The notes under the pieces were generated by a model, which saw only the letters and a list, made by a program, of their open reading frames with translations, was not told the DNA's origin and made no database searches. A program made the position numbers and the translations under genes. From contig NZ_FNFM01000006.1 in the NCBI RefSeq assembly GCF_900101095.1, positions 62,001 to 126,000 on the forward strand: a stretch of DNA of 64,000 bases. Reading direction: 5' to 3'. The stretch's first letter is position 1, and each line of letters starts with the position of its first letter. This stretch comes from Actinopolyspora mzabensis (GTDB lineage: Bacteria > Actinomycetota > Actinomycetes > Mycobacteriales > Pseudonocardiaceae). Below are positions 33,901 to 40,921 of this stretch, piece by piece.

Positions 33901-34314
33901 AGGCAGGCGCGCGTCGCGGTGCTGCGGCGTGCCTGGCACAACGCGATCCGCTATCTGTCCACCATGCAGGTGGACGAGGAGCTCGGTTACGAGAAGCTGC
34001 TGGATCCCCGGGTGAGGCTCACCGTGAGCGCCGTGACCAAGGGACGCTGCGGTTTCACCTATCTGGGTGGGTCCGGGCTGCTTCCCTGGCAGGGGACCGG
34101 GGTGCTCGACAGCAGGGGGTACGTCGCTGTGGACTTCGCGGTCTCGTTGATCGACCAGGGGTTCGTGCCCGCCTTCTCCCCGCTGCTGGGGTCGAGCCAG
34201 CCGCTGATGATGGTTCCACCGCAGTACGCCCGGTTGCCTTCCCGCGGGTCACGTGCACCGGGCGCCCTGCTGGACGGCTCCCTGCGCGACAGGGCCCGCC
34301 TACGCCGCAAGTGA
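30934..34314 (+). CDS. Giant fusion: unknown N-terminus, HAD-like region and PvcA/Dit1-like isonitrile synthase
   Basis: The 1126-residue product ends in a domain (about 740-1100) that matches the PvcA/Dit1 isonitrile synthase pattern: LLGFPVKHSLNRLKACGPLPD (Phe 790), VYPPGLRFNILTDGRHF, and PWQGTGVLDSRG. These enzymes turn the alpha-amino group of Tyr or Trp into an isonitrile with ribulose 5-phosphate. Before it, IDLEACGLVPE (about 390), GGRVVFCGPGAERHYDHA (about 540) and VVAIFDTES (about 597) follow the HAD-fold order, but the catalytic DxD is DLE. Residues 1-380 are unassigned, with RPPLRAFRLVLEN weakly recalling siderophore synthetases. A Ser/Pro/Glu-rich linker spans about 405-520. The TTG start follows AAGGAGATACCCG. 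PvcA is normally about 330 residues. No PvcB-like oxygenase lies nearby. Confidence 0.75.
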   Translation: MDGRSRLGPEENTAPPFGAWPLDVARANSVLAGGEYGVRLSRRDGLVRLVGERAGSGISLGSAPTWRELYRTLIRLRLTRGRRDPAWLALLTEVLDTFPVDFPGNGSPRSASPRGAFPPGGSGAGGPGQEEPPRPGPAWTRFAGMLAEDPIIRMHCATAEPRVPDDAAAPLGEPSPPHPAFPGGTIAVRLPTLLRIGPALPQPLLGEVVGNRFERAESAARYFLEHFVRPPLRAFRLVLENSPGMLLTPRVETLAVELSPETQATGRFVLTPETAVREAREVTASEVRDGVRELVRTLQELSATFELTQFGERDRAGRGEFRAAMRQVISAELRDLETGSADVLSGNHPLRGFVHTVPAEQDELLRRVLRTVQERTRLRRWNRELGQPAVVIDLEACGLVPERTVPPGQAGSEPFRNRSDGDPFPHSLARGESSNRRSSGAAGPELPHPESVLSEGSRSEGFRPEGSHPENHPFELCRFESSRDEPGGARGPRFRGRSSHRAAESVWDPPTAELAELHTPITGTVGAGLPRFVWDIRDAGGRVVFCGPGAERHYDHARVVLDRAGVPEADLIRVPLTEAGSATEWTVHRLRELGDTDVVAIFDTESAATGIELPGVLTVAVSPRGTLPRQRDGRRNGVEPFPVPDRVVPVISSFEISPWRHAAWSQPVLSNTHSLEELQIASLRENRSSWRWAVRLSRAETESMVESVLDDADRAADRTARGARVKFAVDEPVADPAERTRRTVGALHHVLTRKQFLKGSRSNYLLADMHRDADLFVARDEPVEVMLLGFPVKHSLNRLKACGPLPDIAELGGLIRLRELQRAARGVYPPGLRFNILTDGRHFRPRPVSVTAAYTRKLREYASMVGLDGCVSIREIDSLATERLGREVTDLRPDMYERFRGSLERALQGLDITDQPLRTLDRVRDRADARLGPDAESVARSLYLFREMVMSMVYSVPVPTPTGTDRFGWARRVYADVYNLGDSRLSPQLRQARVAVLRRAWHNAIRYLSTMQVDEELGYEKLLDPRVRLTVSAVTKGRCGFTYLGGSGLLPWQGTGVLDSRGYVAVDFAVSLIDQGFVPAFSPLLGSSQPLMMVPPQYARLPSRGSRAPGALLDGSLRDRARLRRK

Positions 34315-34331
34315 CCCGGTCCCGCCCGTGT

Positions 34332-34466
34332 CGATTTCCCGAGAAATCGCCGCGCCGGCGGTGCCCCCAAAGCCGAACTCCGACCATGCACGCAGTCGGC
34401 ACCGCTGCGGATTCTCCGGTGCGGCTCTCGTGCGGAAGGCCTGACGTTGTGTAGGTCGCTACTCAA
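34332..34466 (-). repeat. Composite dispersed repeat, reversed and truncated
   Basis: It starts with CGATTTCCCGAGAAATCG (34332-34349), followed by GCCGAACTCCGACCATGCACGC, GGATTCTCCGGTGCGGCTC, TCGTGCGGAAGGC and GACGTTGTGTAGGTCGCTAC, the reverse order of the copies at 26818 and 52755. It breaks off at CTCAAGAG, so the other hairpin arm is missing. Confidence 0.7.
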
Positions 34467-34551
34467 GAGCCGGCCCAACGCCGCAAGGCGCCGACTCACG
34501 TGCCGGCTAACCGGCCACGTACGGTGCGCTACCACCGTCCGTATTCGAAAA

Positions 34552-34603
34552 AACCGGGATCCCGGTACTCGCCAGGGGGGAAACGAGTACCGGGATCCCG
34601 GTT
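34552..34603. repeat. Perfect 20-bp inverted repeat with G-rich loop
   Basis: Arms at 34552-34571 (AACCGGGATCCCGGTACTCG) and 34584-34603 are exact reverse complements around the 12-base loop CCAGGGGGGAAA. Each arm itself contains the palindrome CCGGGATCCCGG. The transcript would form a very stable hairpin. It may be a terminator, a structured RNA or a recombination site. Confidence 0.75.
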
Positions 34604-34605
34604 CG

Positions 34606-34656
34606 ACTCCGTCGTCGTTGATGATGTAGAGCAGCGGAGTATCTCAACGACGGAGT
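34606..34656. repeat. Second inverted repeat
   Basis: ACTCCGTCGT (34606-34615) and ACGACGGAGT (34647-34656) are perfect 10-bp arms. It directly follows the 20-bp inverted repeat. Confidence 0.6.
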
Positions 34657-34664
34657 TGTTGGAA

Positions 34665-34720
34665 TCCGCGAGCCGATACCGGTTCGGGGGAGGGGAGTAA
34701 CGTCGGTACCGGCTCGCGGA
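34665..34720. repeat. Third inverted repeat with G-rich loop
   Basis: TCCGCGAGCCGATA (34665-34678) and TACCGGCTCGCGGA (34707-34720) pair with one mismatch. The loop contains GGGGGAGGGG, echoing the G-run of the first hairpin. Confidence 0.6.
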
Positions 34721-35038
34721 AGTCTGGCGTGAGAACGAGCTTTTCGGTGAAATCGTTAGTCCGAAAAAGTGATCGTGTCTTCACCTTGTGACGCTCTGGG
34801 GCAGTGTGGAGTTGTTGGGCAAGCCGAAGTTTCCACCGTGGTGGCGTCCCACCGATGCCGTAGCCCTGCCGGGGAACGGGGTAGCCGGAAAGCAGCACGG
34901 TCGGGGGAACGGGGGAGACCGGTGATCGGCATAGCCGTGGTCGGGGGGCACGTCATGCCGACCACCGGTCAACTGGCGGTGACTCGGTCCGAAACCAGTT
35001 CGGGGGAGGTGGTGTCCGGTGACCGAGTCCGCCGAGTC

Positions 35039-35377
35039 CTACGGCACCGGCGCCGCTCGGCGCAGGGCCTGCGCCGGGCGCAGGTGCCGTGCGGGACGGG
35101 GTGCGAGGCCACCGGCCACCAGGTGCTCGTAGGCCGAGCGCCACACCGCGCAGGGTGCCTTGCGCTGGCGCAACCGGGTCGAGCACTGCGGGCAGTTGCC
35201 TCGTTCGTCCGGTTCGTGTGCGGTCAGCAGCGTCCGCCACCCCGCGGTGAGGCGCGGGATCTCGGAGCGCGCTACGGACAGCAGGGACGACGCATCAGCG
35301 CGGTTCGCGAGCTCGGAAAGCACATCGAGTCGCTCCCACACCGCGTTGCGCAGAACCTGTCCCAGGATCGCGTCCAC
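35039..35377 (-). CDS. Small zinc-ribbon-like protein
   Basis: The 112-residue product has a helical N-terminal half and a cysteine pattern in NCPQCSTRLRQRKAPCAVWRS (three Cys, one CxxC), likely a zinc site. Similar small actinobacterial proteins exist, of unknown function. The start at 35377 is a GTG with GAGAAAGTGACGG upstream. It lies 12 bp after the end of the next gene upstream on the same strand, forming a two-gene unit. Confidence 0.6.
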   Translation of the reverse strand: MDAILGQVLRNAVWERLDVLSELANRADASSLLSVARSEIPRLTAGWRTLLTAHEPDERGNCPQCSTRLRQRKAPCAVWRSAYEHLVAGGLAPRPARHLRPAQALRRAAPVP

Positions 35378-35389
35378 CGTACGTCACCG

Positions 35390-35665
35390 TCACTTTCTCG
35401 CCTGATCAGCGGCGAACCGCAGCGCGGAGCTGAGTTGGCCGACCCGTTCGGTCGACACCGCCGCGGTTGCGCCGGGCGGTCCGGCGAGAACCACCCTGTC
35501 CCTATCGAGGAGCACTTCGAGGGTCCGGGGAGTGTGGTCCACACCCCGGCACTGCACCCGCAGTCGATTCGCCCCGGCGGTCTCACCGGAATCCTCGTGG
35601 CGGTGTTCCGGTCGGGGGACGGGGCCCACCGGTTCCGGTTCGCCGGACTGCTGGGAGGAATCCAC
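35390..35665 (-). CDS. Hypothetical protein paired with the zinc-ribbon protein
   Basis: The 91-residue product has a polar Pro/Glu-rich N-terminus and a compact C-terminal half (TLEVLLDRDRVVLAGPPG, then VGQLSSALRFAADQARK) that looks like a small beta-alpha domain. No function is known to me. The GTG at 35665 follows GAAAGGACATCCGCGAA. Its close spacing with the zinc-ribbon gene suggests they work together. Confidence 0.55.
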   Translation of the reverse strand: MDSSQQSGEPEPVGPVPRPEHRHEDSGETAGANRLRVQCRGVDHTPRTLEVLLDRDRVVLAGPPGATAAVSTERVGQLSSALRFAADQARK

Positions 35666-35886
35666 TTCGCGGATGTCCTTTCGGTGCTCGGCTGCTTGCT
35701 GATGTCTAGATTGGAACGAACCGGCGCCGGCTGGCTAGGTGGTGGGCGACGACCGGACATACCGCGCGATGAGCGGTCAGCGGACTTCGGTCCCGCCGAT
35801 CAACACACTTCGATGTCGACTTCACCGTCTGTTGGGCGGAGCCTTAACCTGCGATCGACGCCCGAGAAGCTTAGAGGGGTCTTCAA

Positions 35887-37269
35887 ATGAACACCATCGG
35901 TTCCAACGGCTCTCTCGTTACACCCGAGGTCTGGGAAGGACGAGAGATGCGCCAAGCGCTGGCCAATCGCGACATCAGCGACATCTACAAGCTGTTGCGC
36001 AAGCACGGTGTATCGCAGCGTCAGATCGCTGCCGCGACCGGCCAGTCGCAGTCCGAGGTTTCGGAGATCCTCAAGGGCAGGCAGGTCATCGCCTATGACG
36101 TGCTGGCCCGAATCGCGGATGGTCTCGGCGTCCCGAGGGGGTACATGGGCCTCGCCTATGACGGGGCGACGGCAGTGAGAGCCACCGAACAGGACACCGG
36201 TGGCTCCCCGGCTGAGGAGGACGAGACGGTGAAGCGTCGGAAGTTTCTTACCCATGCCGCGGCGGTTGCCATGGGGGCTTCTGTCTTCGGTGCGGAGGAG
36301 GGCGAATGGCTGATGTCCAGCGCCCAGACTCCGGCACCGTCGCGTATCGGCATGACCGACGTTCAACAGATTCAGGCGGCGACCAAGGCGCTGCGCGATC
36401 TGGACTACCGTCACGGCGGGGGGACTTGCCGTGACGCTGTCGTGGCCCAGCTGAACTGGGCCAGGCAACTGCTGCACGCCGACTGCAGCGAACACGTCAA
36501 GCAGCGGTTGTTCGTCTCGTTGGCCGATATGCACAGCCTCGCGGGGTGGACCTCGTTCGACATGGGGTTGATGGATCCCGCCAGGAGCCATTTCGGCAAG
36601 GCGCTGCAGTTCGCCAAACAGGCCAACGACGACAGCCTGGCCGCCAACGTGCTCTACCGCATGGGGCGGGTCTACCTGCACTACCAGCAGCCCAACGAAG
36701 CGCTCAAGCTGTTCCAGCTGGGACAGATCGCCGCGCAGGACTCCGGGTCCTCGTTGACGGTCGCCGTGATGTGTGCCAACGAGGGCTGGGCCTACGGCAT
36801 GCTCAACCGCCCCGATCAGGTCGGCAAGATGTTGGGCCGTACCCAGGACGAGTTCGCCAGGGCCGAGCACAATCAGGAGCCGGACTGGGTGAAGTTCTTC
36901 GATCAGAACGATCTGCACGGCATGACCGGTTCGGTCTACGACGCGTTGGCCGAGTTCACTCCGGAGCGCTACGCCCCGCTGGCCGTCGCGGAGACACTCA
37001 AGAGCAACCAGGCGTACGGCGAGAACATGCAGCGTAGCCACGTGTTCATGCTGGGAATGCAGGCCACCAACCACATGCGCTCCGGCGACGTCCAGCAGGG
37101 CATCAAGGTCGGCAGGCAGGCACTGGAACTCGGTTCGCTGGTCAAGTCCGCGCGGGTGCCCGACCGGCTGCGACCCTTGCAGCTGGAAGCCGCCAAACAC
37201 ACCATGAACCCGGACGCGCGCGATTTCGCCGAACAGGTCCGCACCTTCCGCGAGGCGCGATCGGTTTGA
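35887..37269 (+). CDS. XRE regulator with TPR domain
   Basis: The 460-residue product has a Cro/C1 helix-turn-helix (GVSQRQIAAATGQSQSEVSE, about 41-60) and, after a KRRKFLTHAAAVAMGAS segment that looks Tat-like but is common in this cytoplasmic regulator type, a long TPR-type helical region (about 150-450; NVLYRMGRVYLHYQQPNEAL). The TPR part probably binds a peptide or protein signal. The ATG at 35887 follows AGAGGGGTCTTCAA. A phosphotransferase gene follows within 62 bp, a pairing seen in other actinomycetes. Confidence 0.85.
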   Translation: MNTIGSNGSLVTPEVWEGREMRQALANRDISDIYKLLRKHGVSQRQIAAATGQSQSEVSEILKGRQVIAYDVLARIADGLGVPRGYMGLAYDGATAVRATEQDTGGSPAEEDETVKRRKFLTHAAAVAMGASVFGAEEGEWLMSSAQTPAPSRIGMTDVQQIQAATKALRDLDYRHGGGTCRDAVVAQLNWARQLLHADCSEHVKQRLFVSLADMHSLAGWTSFDMGLMDPARSHFGKALQFAKQANDDSLAANVLYRMGRVYLHYQQPNEALKLFQLGQIAAQDSGSSLTVAVMCANEGWAYGMLNRPDQVGKMLGRTQDEFARAEHNQEPDWVKFFDQNDLHGMTGSVYDALAEFTPERYAPLAVAETLKSNQAYGENMQRSHVFMLGMQATNHMRSGDVQQGIKVGRQALELGSLVKSARVPDRLRPLQLEAAKHTMNPDARDFAEQVRTFREARSV

Positions 37270-37330
37270 TCCCGGTCACCGGTGGTGCCGGAGTGCGGGC
37301 GCCGGTTCGACCACATCGAAAAGACACAAC

Positions 37331-38257
37331 ATGACATCGGCAAACATGACTTTCCCGCCGAACTCGGCATCCGGTGCCGGGGTTCCGCCCGAACTGGAAA
37401 CGGCACTGGCCGAGATATGTGCCGAGGCAGGGCTCGACCACCGCGGCGCGCGGTTGCTGCGGTTCGTCAACAACGGGGTTTTCCTGCTGCGTGCTCACCC
37501 CGTGGTGGTGCGTATCGTGCTGTCGCCGTCGCTGGCCTATCGCGCGGAGCACGTGGTCGAGGCCGCGAGCTGGTTGGCCGAACACGGTATCGACTCCGTA
37601 CGGCTGTTCCGAGGAGTTCCCCAGCCCGTTCGGGCCGGACCCCACATCGCCACCCTGTGGGAGGAGGTCGCCGATTCCGGGGTAGCCCCCACGGGAGGCG
37701 ACCTGGGCCACCTGCTGCGTGAGCTGCACGCGCTGGGGGAGCCGCCTTCGGCGCCGCCCTGGCAACCGATGGCCGACGCCCGGCGCCGCCTCGCCGAGGG
37801 CGAGCACGAACTCGACCGCAGTGACCGGGACTTCCTGAAACGCCACTGCGACGACGTCGAGTACCGGCTCTCCGAGCTGGAGTTCGTCCTCCCCCGCAGC
37901 ACCGTGCACGGCGACGCCCATCTCGGCAATGTCATCGTCGGCCCGAACGGCCCGGTGCTGTGCGATTTCGACTCGTTGTGCGCGGGACCTCCGGAATGGG
38001 ATCTCACGCCGATGGCGGTGGGATATCTGCGCCTGGGGCGTTCTCCGCTCGCGTATCGGCAGCTCGTGGACGCCTACGGGTTCGACGTCACCGACTGGTC
38101 GGGTTTTTCGGTGCTGCGAGACCTGCGCGAACTGAAAATAACCGTGAGTGTGCTTCCGAATCTTCGCGGTAATCCCGCTGTCGTGGAAGAGTTCTATCGC
38201 CGGTTGCGCTCGATGCGTGAGCGCGATTTCACGGTGCGCTGGTCGCCATACCGTTGA
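37331..38257 (+). CDS. APH-family phosphotransferase
   Basis: The 308-residue product has the aminoglycoside phosphotransferase/choline kinase fold: the catalytic loop VHGDAHLGNVIVG (about 196-208) and the metal-binding LCDFDSLCAGPPEWDL (about 214-229). The N-terminal nucleotide lobe is shortened (VNNGVFLLRAHPVVVRIVLS). Such actinobacterial enzymes rarely mean drug resistance; the substrate is unknown. It follows the XRE-TPR gene by 61 bp, probably one operon. The ATG at 37331 is used; an internal ATG lies at 37346. Confidence 0.85.
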   Translation: MTSANMTFPPNSASGAGVPPELETALAEICAEAGLDHRGARLLRFVNNGVFLLRAHPVVVRIVLSPSLAYRAEHVVEAASWLAEHGIDSVRLFRGVPQPVRAGPHIATLWEEVADSGVAPTGGDLGHLLRELHALGEPPSAPPWQPMADARRRLAEGEHELDRSDRDFLKRHCDDVEYRLSELEFVLPRSTVHGDAHLGNVIVGPNGPVLCDFDSLCAGPPEWDLTPMAVGYLRLGRSPLAYRQLVDAYGFDVTDWSGFSVLRDLRELKITVSVLPNLRGNPAVVEEFYRRLRSMRERDFTVRWSPYR

Positions 38258-38828
38258 AGGGATGCCCGCCACGGGACTCCGTGGTCGAACGCGGCCGGCT
38301 CGATTCGTGCCGCAGCGGTCTCGGGGAGAACACCGAGTACTTTGTGTCCGGGTACTTTGTGTCCGGCGGTTCGCGCCCGAGTCGGCCTGTCACGCCCGGC
38401 CCGATCCCGGAATTTGATCGGCGCGACCGAAGTCCGGCAACTCACCGACGAAAAACAACCGTTCGACGACATGACCTGCTTTTCGTATCGTGGAAAATTT
38501 GGTCCGAATTTGTCGAACTTCGGTTCCACTGACAGGTCGCGCTCTATTCTGTTGTCGTTCGTGGGCGAAGCGTAATCCTTGGTGCTCCGTGTTTGCCACC
38601 CGGAGATGCCGGGCGTGTCGGCTCCGGAGGCGGCAGCTTCCGTTCGGTCGGTCCGCTTCGGAGTCTCGAATGTGTTCGCGGTCACATTTTCGTCGTGGGG
38701 TGATCCAGCTCGTCCGCTGCCGCGTCGCAGCGAAACGTTGCAACCACCCGAAGTGATCGTCGTGATCGGAACGTCCCCGCACCGGGGCGGGCTCCGTCAC
38801 TCACCACAAGCACCGTAGGGGGAACGCC
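38258..38828. other. Intergenic region upstream of the BCCT gene
   Basis: About 570 bases. A tandem 15-bp repeat lies at 38337-38366. Stretches of lower GC (38440-38580) suggest promoter DNA. No gene was accepted in either direction. Confidence 0.45.
38337..38366. repeat. Tandem 15-bp repeat
   Basis: GTACTTTGTGTCCGG occurs twice head to tail (38337-38351, 38352-38366). Confidence 0.85.
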
Positions 38829-40652
38829 GTGGCCACGAACACACCAATCCAACAGCAGGGGCTCGGCTCGGGGGAACCGGACCCCGGGGACAGCTCCCGA
38901 ACCGGCGAACACGCCACCACACCACCGGGGACGGGCGGGAAAACCGGGACCGACCGGATCGTGTTCGGCACCGTGGCGCTGATCATGTTCGCGCTGGTCG
39001 CCTGGGGCGGCCTCGCCACGAAATCGCTCGGCGACTGGTCCAGCGGGGCGTTGAACTGGCTGATCGGCAATTTCGGCTGGAGCCTGGTACTGGCCTCCAC
39101 CGGTTTCGTCGTGTTCGCGCTGTACCTGGCAGTGAGCAGGTTCGGGCGGATCCCGCTCGGTGCCGACGACGAGGGCCCCGAGTTCCGAACCGTTTCCTGG
39201 ATCGCGATGATGTTCAGCGCGGGCATGGGGATCGGGCTGATGTTCTACGGCGTCAGCGAGCCGCTCTCGCACTTCGTGTCGCCCCCGCCCGGGTCCGTGG
39301 CAACCGTGCCGGGCCCGGACGGTACGGCCGTGGTCGCACCCGGCGCCACCGACGAGGCGGTTCGAACCGCCATGGCCACGTCGCTGTTCCACTGGACGCT
39401 GCACCCCTGGGCCATCTACGCGGTCGCCGGCCTCGCCATCGCCTACAGCGCGTTCCGAAAAGGACGGAAACAGCTCATCAGCGCCGTGTTCGCCCCGCTG
39501 CTCGGTGAACGCAACGCCTCCGGTCCGCTCGGCAAACTCATCGACGTGCTCGCCCTGTTCGCGACCCTGTTCGGCTCCGCCGCCTCACTCGGCATCGGAA
39601 CCCTGCAGATCCGCACCGGACTCAGCGAGGCGGGGTGGATCGACGGCGCGAGCACCACGGTGCTGGTGTTGATCATCGTGGTCCTGACCGTCTGCTTCAT
39701 CGCTTCGGCGGTGTCCGGCGTCGCCAGGGGTATCCAGTACCTGTCCAACATCAACATGGTGCTCGCCGCGCTGCTGGCGGTGTTCGTGTTCCTGGTGGGA
39801 CCGACGGTGTTCATGCTGAACCTGATCCCCACCTCGCTGGGCACCTACCTCGGTGACTTCGGCCTGATGGCCTCGCGTTCCGGTGCCACCGGCGGCGGCG
39901 AGACACAGCGGTGGCTGTCCACCTGGACCGTCTTCTACTGGGCGTGGTGGATCTCCTGGACGCCCTTCGTGGGGATGTTCATCGCACGCATCAGCCGGGG
40001 GCGGACCATCCGGCAGTTCGTGGGTGGCGTGTTGCTCGTTCCCAGCGTGGTCAGCGTGATCTGGTTCGCGATATTCGGCGGGGCCGCCATCGGACTGGCC
40101 AGGGACGGTGTGTCCGTCTCGGAAGGCGGTGCGGAGGCACAGACGTTCAACGTGCTGGAGCAGCTCCCGCTGTCGACCATCACCTCGGTGCTGGTGATGA
40201 TCCTGGTGGCCATCTTCTTCGTCTCCGGCGCGGACGCGGGGTCGGTGGTGATGGGCACCCTGTCGCAGCGCGGCTCCATCGAGCCCGCCCGCTGGGTCGT
40301 GATCTTCTGGGGTGCGGCCACCGGTGCGGTCGCGGCCGTGATGCTGGTCATCGGGCACGGCGGCGACACCGCGTTGAGCGGCATCCAGAACCTGACCTTC
40401 ATCGGTGCGCTGCCGTTCACCGTCGTGATGGTGGTGATGTGCGTGGCGCTGATGAAGGACCTGCGCTCGGATCCGCTCACCCTCCGCGCCGACAAGGGCA
40501 CCGAGGTGCTGGAACGGGCCGTGCTCAAGGGGCACGAGCAGCACGACGGGAACTTCGAGCTGGAGATCTCGGAGGACGAGGGCGAACCGTCGGACGGTGA
40601 TCCCTCCGGATCCCCGGGCACAGCGGCTGACGCGCCCGACCGGGACCGGTAA
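38829..40652 (+). CDS. BCCT-family betaine/choline/carnitine transporter
   Basis: The 607-residue product has 12 membrane helices of the BCCT family, which import compatible solutes such as glycine betaine using sodium or proton gradients. Seen are MMFSAGMGIGLMFYGVSEPL (the glycine-rich substrate helix, about 130-149) and the signature FYWAWWISWTPFVGMFIAR (about 362-380), whose tryptophans form the substrate box. A polar N-terminus and an acidic C-terminal tail could sense osmotic conditions. GTG 38829 follows AGGGGGAACGCC. It may serve osmoprotection in a salt-tolerant host. Confidence 0.93.
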   Translation: MATNTPIQQQGLGSGEPDPGDSSRTGEHATTPPGTGGKTGTDRIVFGTVALIMFALVAWGGLATKSLGDWSSGALNWLIGNFGWSLVLASTGFVVFALYLAVSRFGRIPLGADDEGPEFRTVSWIAMMFSAGMGIGLMFYGVSEPLSHFVSPPPGSVATVPGPDGTAVVAPGATDEAVRTAMATSLFHWTLHPWAIYAVAGLAIAYSAFRKGRKQLISAVFAPLLGERNASGPLGKLIDVLALFATLFGSAASLGIGTLQIRTGLSEAGWIDGASTTVLVLIIVVLTVCFIASAVSGVARGIQYLSNINMVLAALLAVFVFLVGPTVFMLNLIPTSLGTYLGDFGLMASRSGATGGGETQRWLSTWTVFYWAWWISWTPFVGMFIARISRGRTIRQFVGGVLLVPSVVSVIWFAIFGGAAIGLARDGVSVSEGGAEAQTFNVLEQLPLSTITSVLVMILVAIFFVSGADAGSVVMGTLSQRGSIEPARWVVIFWGAATGAVAAVMLVIGHGGDTALSGIQNLTFIGALPFTVVMVVMCVALMKDLRSDPLTLRADKGTEVLERAVLKGHEQHDGNFELEISEDEGEPSDGDPSGSPGTAADAPDRDR

Positions 40653-40728
40653 CCGACCGGTACCGGTAACTCGGTAGGGGCTTCGGGTGTGGGAAGTGTC
40701 CGTTCGGGCGGCGCCGCTTCGACGCAGG

Positions 40729-40898
40729 CCGCGCTCCGACCACCCTCGCAGGCCGAACTCCGACCACCCTCACCACCGGCACCGCCGCGGGTTCCCCGGT
40801 GCGGCTCTCGCGCGGAAGGCCCGACGTTGGGTAGGTGGCTACCCGCTGTCGGGCCTCCCCGCAGCGAGAGCCGCACGCGAGGTTCCGCCACAGGCGAG
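40729..40898 (-). repeat. Composite dispersed repeat, reversed
   Basis: GCCGAACTCCGACCACCCTC (duplicated in part just upstream), GCCGCGGGTTCCCCGGTGCG, GCTCTCGCGCGGAAGGCCCG, ACGTTGGGTAGGTGGCTACC, CGCTGTCGGGCCTCCCCGC, AGCGAGAGCCGCACGC, GAGGTTCCGCC. Both long hairpin arms are intact; the short CGATTTC palindrome is not found at this copy. Confidence 0.75.
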
Positions 40899-40921
40899 GT
40901 CACGCGAACCGAGAGACTTAC

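Larger units (their letters stand above)
34315..35038. other. Hairpin-rich convergent intergenic region
   Basis: About 720 bases after the giant fusion gene. It holds a truncated dispersed repeat (34332-34466) and three successive inverted repeats (34552-34720). From 34721 to 35038 no gene or repeat was recognised; a plus-strand frame across it is antisense to the zinc-ribbon pair. Confidence 0.55.

Noticed and set aside
34769-35890. A 373-codon plus-strand frame between the fusion gene and the XRE-TPR gene
   Set aside because: Antisense to the two zinc-ribbon-unit genes, which have better composition and spacing.
37331-38257. The APH-type gene as an aminoglycoside resistance gene
   Set aside because: The fold motif alone does not show the substrate, and the XRE-TPR context suggests a housekeeping or regulatory role.
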